IMG/VR virus record: IMGVR_UViG_3300010354_000239
Location: 1 to 36,768 of that record
DNA length: 36,768 nt
Origin: a virus
Direction: 5' to 3' (one strand)
Position 1 is the first letter of the stretch; the number at the start of each line of letters is the position of its first letter. Under the pieces are notes generated by a model. It worked only from the letters and a program-made list of their open reading frames with translations. It was not told the origin of the DNA and ran no database searches. Below, piece after piece: positions 21,401 through 30,400 of the stretch. Position numbers and translations under genes: made by a program.

Positions 21401-24400
21401 TTGGGAGCAGCCGAAAATAAAGTAGGTATAACATTTATAAAAAATGCTCAACCAGGTACAGGAACTGGCACAGCATATCTAGCTAACTATAAGTACTTGG
21501 ATGTTATAGACGGCCCGACAGTCACACCAGACAAATTTGGTTATAGTCTCGCTACAAATTATTATGGCGATACGCTAATCGTAGGCGCACCAAGTAATGA
21601 TTACAGTCCTACTATCGCAAATTGGGGTAGAGCCTATGTCTATCAAAGATCAGTACAAAATATTGAAACTCAAAACGAATATAATCCATTAGCAGCTACT
21701 AGTTTTGAACTAGCATGGACTCCTAATAGCAATCTTACAAGATATCCATTATATGTTTATAGAAATGGAACATTAGTAGAACCAACATACTACACAGTTA
21801 CTGGATCAAATTTAGTATACAATGGTGTATATAATACAGGTGATATTATAACAGTAAGCGGAAATGAGTTTACATTAGCGCAAACACTTACAACAGAAAC
21901 TACACCTAGAGTAGGTGTACAGTTTGGTACAAGCGTAGATACAAATACTTTTGGTACTGAATTCTTAGTAGGCGCGCCTTTCGCACTAAGTAAAAATAAT
22001 CAAGAAGGTGCTGTTTATAGATTTACATATAGCGGTGCAAGATTTGGATATATTGATGGCACTAGTGAAGTAAATGTCACTGCACCTCGTAAGTTATTGA
22101 TCAATGGTTATAGTGTAACGATTCCCGCAGGCGATGCTGCAAGTGCAGCCGCCGCTATAAACAATGCAGTAATCACTAACATTCAAGCTGTAGCAAATAA
22201 TAACAAACTTTCAATTAGTGTTGTAAACTCACAATTGGTAGTAGCAAATGCGGAACTTACTATATTTGCACCGGACGAAATAACATATTCTGAGTTAGGT
22301 TTAGAAGTACTTTCTCAGACACAAGTAATTACATGCCCACATGTTGCAGGACCTACTCAGTTTGGTACAGTTGTAAAATTCAATGAAAATAATAGTTTCG
22401 TAACAAGCGCACCAGTAGGTACTCGTTTTGCAAACACTACATTTGATTTTGTTGATGATCTAAATCAAGATAATGATACTATATTTGATAACAATGCTAC
22501 GCAATTCTTAGAAAGTTATGAGAATGCCGGTGCTGTCTACATGTTTGATTATTTAGGAAATTATAATGAAACATTAGAAAATATAGGAGCATATACATAC
22601 GCACAAAGTTGTAACGCCCAAGATCAAACATTTGGCGCACAACCATATTATGGCACAGCGTTAGATTTCAATAGTAATAAGGTAGTAGTTGGCACACCTT
22701 ATTATAAACCAACTGAAGTAGACGGACAAGTTATTGTTTATGTAAACGAAGCAGGTGTACAAGATTGGTCAGTTCTAAGACAAACTAATCCTATCGTTGA
22801 TATAAATGCTATAGAAAATACACAATTATTCAGCGCGGAAACCAATGATACACTAATCAATCTTGATTATATTGATCCATTGCAGGGTAAGTTATTTGGT
22901 GCAATAAGACAAAATATCGATGTAATTTCAAACATCGATCCTGCTACTTATAACAACTCAAATAATACTCAAGCAGGTTTTGTTTGGGGTGCTGAACAAG
23001 TAGGCACTATATGGTTTGATACAACCAATATAAGATACATCAATTATCATCAGAATGATAATGTCTATAATGCAAAATATTGGGGTACACTATTCCCGGG
23101 TAGTGATGTTGCTGTATATAGCTGGATAGCAAGCAGTGTTCCACCTAGCGAATATACAGGTTCAGGAGTACCTAGAGATATAAATCTATATACTGTCCAA
23201 ACAACATTGAATGCATCCAACACTATACAACCTGTTTATTATTTCTGGGTAAGAAATTCTGGTATAGTATTCAATAAGGAAGGCAAAACATTAGCCGATA
23301 TCAATTTAGCAAACTATATAGCCAATCCATTACAATCGGGTATTAGTTATATGGCTCCGTTAGCACCTGATACATTTGCGTTGTATAATTCACAGCAGTA
23401 TATCAATGCTAATGATACAGTATATCATTTAGGATTTAGCACAAGCACAAATGACAACCCTGCGCATCAAGAATTCCAACTTATAAGAGAAGATTATCCA
23501 AGTGATTTCTTGCCAGGCGTACCTAACGTTGCAGATGGAATTTATTTCCCTCAATCATTATACGATAAGATGATTGATAGTTTGTGCGGTGTAAACTATG
23601 ATACTACAATAGGCGAAGAGGACGAAATAGTTCCTGATCCATTCTTACCTAAGGCAGTACAGTCAGGTATAAACACAAGACCAAGACAGAGTTTCTTCTA
23701 TAATCGTTTCATTGCGTTGAAAAATTATATTCAATATGCAAATAGTGTTCTCAAATTATATCCTATAACTGAGATACGTCCCGGCGCAAGTTATTTGAAT
23801 AAATCTGACGAATTCTATGATACTACTCTATATTGGGAGCGTATCAACTGGTGGTTGCCCGGCTATGACGATAGCACTAAGTCTGTAATGCAAGTACCTG
23901 TTTATTCAGACCTAGCTGCACTATCAGTACCTACAGGAACTATCGTAACAGTAGAACAAAATAGTAATGGATCTAGCGAATTCTATCGTTATGACAATAT
24001 CGATAACTATTTAGGTATGTATGTGTCTACGGATACATACTTGTCTAGACAGATTGTTACATATAAAAATGTAAATTACATTTCGTTGAAAGATGTACCT
24101 GTAAACACATATCCAACTAACACTGATTATTGGCAAATATATGTCGATCCTGTAGGCACATGGACTAGAATAGGATTACAAAACGGTACTATCAAATTCA
24201 AGTCTGAACTTTATGACTATGAAGAAGGACAAGTAGGATTCGGTGGTGACTTCTTTAGCACATCATTATACGATCAATATCCAAGTCAGGAAACACGTTG
24301 GATCATACGTGCATTGAACGAACAAATCTATACAAATGAATTATTGATTCATCGTAATCGTTCATTGATTTTACTATTTGAATATATACAAACCGAGACA

Positions 24401-27400
24401 CTTGAAAATGAAAATTATCTACCATGGTTGAACAAGACTAGTTTGGTCGATGTATCTCACAAGATACGCGAACTAAAACCATTGCAAAACTATATTAGCG
24501 ATAATCAAGAATTCTTAGAAGGTTACGTCAATGAGGCAAAACCATATCACGTTGTGATAAAAGAATTCTTATTTGATTACACAGGCACAGATGTATATCC
24601 AGGCACTATTACAGATTTCGATTTGCCTGCAACATTCAATAAGCAAATAAACAAATTTGTAACTCCTGAACTAGTTTATTCTAGCCCATCAAACGAGTAC
24701 GAATATCTACCTAGCGCAAATGTTTGGTTAGAAAATCAATATCAAGAATGGTATAATAATTATGGTGTAAGTTTAGTTGGTCAAGAAAACTATCTAATCA
24801 CTACATTGAATTCTTATTTGACATTATCAAGTGATTTCTTGATTGTAAAGAATGCTAGCGGATTCCCAGTAAATGGTTTGATAAAAATCGCTAGCGTACA
24901 AGATCCAACACAATATGAATTGATCGCTTATAGCAGTGTTGATCGTGCATTGAATATTCTAAGTGGTTTGACAAGAGGTGTCGGTGGCACTGCTATCTAT
25001 AATCACATACCTGGTGAAAATATTTACATTGATTTGCCTGCTGTAGTAGTGTTGGATAGCGGTAGAGGCTATACAAGTCCTCCAAGAGTTATAGCAAGTA
25101 TCGATCTAAACAAGTATCCAGAACCAAGAGAAAATGCTGTTCTTGAAGCGGTTATGTCGCTAGACGGCGTGATCAGCATAAACGTCACTAATCCGGGTTC
25201 AGGTTATGCAGTTCTTCCTGAAATCACTATTGAACCTGCAGTAGTTTCTACATTTACTAGTAGTAGTGTAAACTCTACAAATAACACTATTGAATTGGAC
25301 GCTCCTGAAATACAAACAGGTGATCTAGTTCGTTATGCAGTACCTACAGCAGAAATTACAGGTAGCATAGTTGGAAACATACTAAATGTAACAGAAGTAG
25401 TATCAGGCACGATTTATGCTAATGCTACAGTTGTAGGAAGAAATATTCTAGAAGGTACAATAATCACCGAGCAACTTAGCGGTAATGTAGGCGGTGTTGG
25501 TATTTACAGTCTCAACTCATATCAAACTTTCGAGCAAGGTGATATAGTTGTTTATAACCAAAATATCGATGGTCTAAAGAATAATCAATGGTACTATGTA
25601 CATGTGTTTGAATATTCTCCATTGACGATCTTAGCTTTATATACAACTTACGCAGATTGCATAAACGACACATTTAGACTTCCTATAGGCAACACAGTTG
25701 TATCCGGAGATCAAAGATTGGAGTTAGGTGCAAAAGCCAGTGCTATATCTTCATCATATCCAATTAGAGAAAATAACATAACATTACGTTATGATAGAAC
25801 AACATATGATTCACAAGTAACAGATTGGGTTCCAGGAAGTTTCTATGGTTCTTTCTTTGCAGGATCATATAATAACTTTATAAATGTAGCAAGTTCTTCA
25901 ATAGATTTAGAATCAACTCAGCCTCCTATAAACAGCGTACTTGCAAGTAATCAAGGTTTAGTACTACCAGTCAGTCAAGTATCAAATGAAGAAGCCATTG
26001 AATGGTCATTGTTTGAGCGCAATATACTTGAGATTGTTGATGATGAATTAGTATTGACTTACTCTAGCGATAATGATGATGACGTAAATCCATCAGGCTC
26101 AACTATAGGTTTCACACTAGGTATGCCTGTGAAATTTACAGGAGATGTAGGCCCCGATATTACTGTTGGTGAAACTTACTATATTGTTGAAATAAATGGC
26201 TTGAAGAATTTCAAGATTAGTGAAACACCTGCAGGTAGTCCAATATCCCTATCAGATTACACAGTTTCATATTTGGGTATGAAGTGCTTTACTGCACAAG
26301 TGGTAAACAAGGGAATCGTTTACACTCAATATCCAGGTATACGATCAGTAGGATCTACAGATACAAACAATGTAGTCACTATACCTCTAACAGAAATAGG
26401 TCAAGGTGGTACTGAAGGATTATACACAGGTATTTCGTTGTTGTTTACCGGAATAGAAGCAGGTAACATAAGAGTAAATGAAACATATTACGTTACATCG
26501 GTATTAGACAATCAAAGATTTACTATGTCAACAACTGATGATGCTGTAAGAATAAAAGTATCATCTATAAATGCTGCTAACCAATTGATTATTCAAAATA
26601 CTAATGGTATAAATGTAGGCGATAGAGTAGCATTCGGTAATATGGTCGAAGAAGGTATTACGGTCACAGATTTCGGCAATATATCACAATCTAATTTCTA
26701 TTATGTAAGAGAAATCGGTATCAACGTTATAACTATTAGTGAAACAATTGGTGGATCCGAAGTAAATCTAGACCCGGTAACTGAAGCAAATGATACTTAT
26801 TGCTTCTTGGTAAGCCAGGAGAATACAGTAAATCTAACAAACTCTACAATCAGTGCTGGATCATTGATGATGGAAGTTTCACTACCTGCAAGTCCTGGAC
26901 AAGTAGACGGACAATTGTTTACATTCTATCCAACTAGTCAGCAATATACAAACATATCTACATTTACTTACAGCGATTTACTAGAAAGAACAATCGATAA
27001 TATATCCGCAGCAGACGATATAGTAGCTATATCAGAAGCTAGCGGCGGAACAACAGGTATGTACACAAACATGCCGTTTACAGTTGCTACTAATATCGGT
27101 GGATTAGTTGCAGGAACTGTGTATTATGTTCGCGGTAAAGGAACAATCACAGTAGATGTGACATACACTTCATCAACTACTGATACCCTAATGACTGCTA
27201 GCACTTCTGCATTATATGTAAACATGCCTATAGTATTCAGTGGTCAATCATTGGGCGGTGTACAGGTAGGCGAAACTTATTACATAGAAAGTATAGCAGA
27301 TGCTACTAAGTTCAAGATAAAAGAAACACTTGCAGGTTCTGCACTACAACTAACCACAGGCGGCGGTGTAACAATGACAGGTTCTGGCTCACCATATATC

Positions 27401-30400
27401 ACAGTAGCCGCTACTAAGAACGGACCTGCAATGTCATTGTCAAATGGTACAGGACCAGTTCAATGGAATCAAGAAATCACTGTCACTCCTACATTCGATG
27501 TCAGTTATATACTAGGAGGATACAGACTGGTATTACCTACTAATGGTATCGGAGAAGGATTTACTATAGGTAACAAGATCACTATACCGGGTGCTGTATT
27601 AGGTGGTAATTCACCTGACAATGATCTAACAATCACAGTCAATACAATCGATGCTGTAATTCCGGGAACATTTAGTTGGTCACTACCTGCTAAGTCTAAT
27701 GGATCTATAACTTCAGGAATTTGCTCAGGTACTCCTGCAGGACAGACAGAAAATTATTACTTGAAAGTAAGAACTTCAAACAGTTTCTATGTATATTATG
27801 ATCCTTTATATAAACTACCAGTAAGTGGATTGAATTTTGATTATGTTGGATATACTGCAACCACTGCTTCATCTACTGGAACATCAAACGTTATAAATGT
27901 AGCTGATTCAACTATATTCAATAATAATGATGCGGTAGTCTTTACTGGTTCAGATATACCTAACGAATTAGATTTAGGTACTGTATACTATATTCAAAGC
28001 AAGCCTTCGTCTACAACTATAACAGTAACAAATAATCCTGGAAGTGCAGCATTGACTATTGCTAACGGTCAAACAATCAATTGTACAGTCGCAAAAGCCG
28101 GCTCATTCATGCTATTGCCTGAACCATTCTACTTCACTCAAAGTATCGTAAAATATAACAATAGAGTTTATAGTTGCGTCATCTCAAATAATGATGATGA
28201 ATTTATATTCGGCAAATGGGAAGAAATCAATAGCGGTGATCGTAGACTAAACGCACTAGATCGTGTGAAGGGATATTATCAACCCACAGTCAACATGCCC
28301 GGTGCAGAACTTTCTCAATTGTTTACAGGACTAACATACCCATATACTACATATAAAGGAAATCAATTTGATCCAGCAGAACAATTTAGTCTAGATACTA
28401 AACTAAGCGATCAACCATTCTATCCTAAGCATGTAAACATGCCTGCTGTGATTTTTGATGAGTTGAACTATCTACTACCTGCAAATATGCCTAACTCTTC
28501 AGGTATGGTTGCAGATCAAGAAGTAACTGATGATTGGTATATTAGCCAGTTAGGCAATAAGCCAATGCAACTAACTGACTTGAAAAAGAAAATCGTTTAT
28601 GTGATGACTTCTGCTAGCAGCGCACATCCATTGTTGATTAGCAACAATGGCAGAGTATGGAGTGCTAATGGATTCTTTGTACCTTATGGAACTGATTTTG
28701 CTGATATCAAATACTTCAAGAAAAAGTTGATAGCAAGTCAATTATCATTCAACGCAGTAGATCATGGAAACGGCAAATGGGTCGCAGTAGGTGGTGACAT
28801 CGTAGTAAGCACAGACGGCTCATTGTGGAGAGAAACTTACATTTTCGAAAATGGTGATACTGGTTATATTTACGATATCAAATATGTTGAGACATCATAT
28901 TTGACAGGATATGTAGCTGTTGGTACTAAGAATAATTCTAAACTTGTATTGTATAGTACTGATGCTGAGAGTTGGGTAGAAGTTCCTAACGCCGATTTCG
29001 ATTATAGTTTAGGCGGAACAACTGCACAACAGAATGCAACATTACGTTCTATTACTTTTGATGACGATTACATTGTACTAGTAGGTGAACAGGGTGTTGT
29101 ATATCGTGCAGCAGCCATCGATCATTGGATACTAACATATGTAGCGGCAGATACACTGAATGATGTTCAATATGATCAAGGTATCTTTGCAGCAGTAGGT
29201 AATGATGGCCTATTGATTACTAGCACTGACGGTTCTTCATGGTCTGTTCAAATCACTGATACTACAGAAAATCTAAATGCGATCATTTATACTCAAACAG
29301 ATCAGTTTGCAGAATGGACGATAGTAGGTGATAATAATACAGTATTACAAGCAACTTCATTGACTGGTTCTATCGTATGGGATACTACACAAATATTCAC
29401 TGACCCCGTACCACCGTATACTGTTCAGGGTGCAGCATTCGAATTTGGTTATGGCCCAGAAGAATTAGTTCCTGGATTAGTTAGTGATCAATTGACTATG
29501 ATCGTAAATACTCGCCCAGGCACAAATTGGGATGCTACACAATACGCACATGTTGGTTACGATTCAGTAAGCATAGAGTTAGAGCCGAACCTAGACAATA
29601 GTTATAGTTTCGATAAAGTAGTACAAGTTCCTGCGCAGGTAAGCGTATATATAGTAAACGAAGGAGCAGGTACAAGATTATATCCTGTAACTGACTATAC
29701 AATAGATTGGGTACAGAAATTAGTAACATTGAATGATAACATCACTGGTACACAGTTATTGCGTATCGATGTTTATGAAGTAGGCAACGGTGATCAACTA
29801 GTAAAATCAAATACACAAACTGACCCATTGACTCTAAACGGCACTACAGGATTCCAAGAAATAAATCTTGATTGCAACTATAGTGATCGTAGATCAAATG
29901 GTGGCGGCATCGTACAAGAAATCACAAGTCCTATAGACGCACAAGCCATAGAAACCGATAGCTTGACTGATTCAATCACTGTTGCAAACATAGAAAGATT
30001 TGACTTGAACGGTGAAATCTATTTCACTGGTGAGTTGTTCGGTGGTGTAGAATTAGATACTCCATACTATGTAAAAACTATAAATGTAGATACTAGCAAA
30101 ATCACTCTATCCGATACTCTAATCGACGGAGTAGCAGGACCTATATATTCATTGACTGATGGATCAGGTTCAGACATGACTGTAATCATACAGAAAGGTC
30201 CAGGACAATATTGGAGCGAACCTGCTGTATTCCATAATGGTCAGTTCTTGCTTGCTGGTTATACAAATACTGCTATTAGAACAAAGGCTTCTACAAATTC
30301 AATAGTTACATATGAAACTTCTAATTTGATTTCTGGTCAAACTATTAGATTTGGTTTAGGTATGTTTGGTGGAATAGGATCATTATCGACATACTATATC

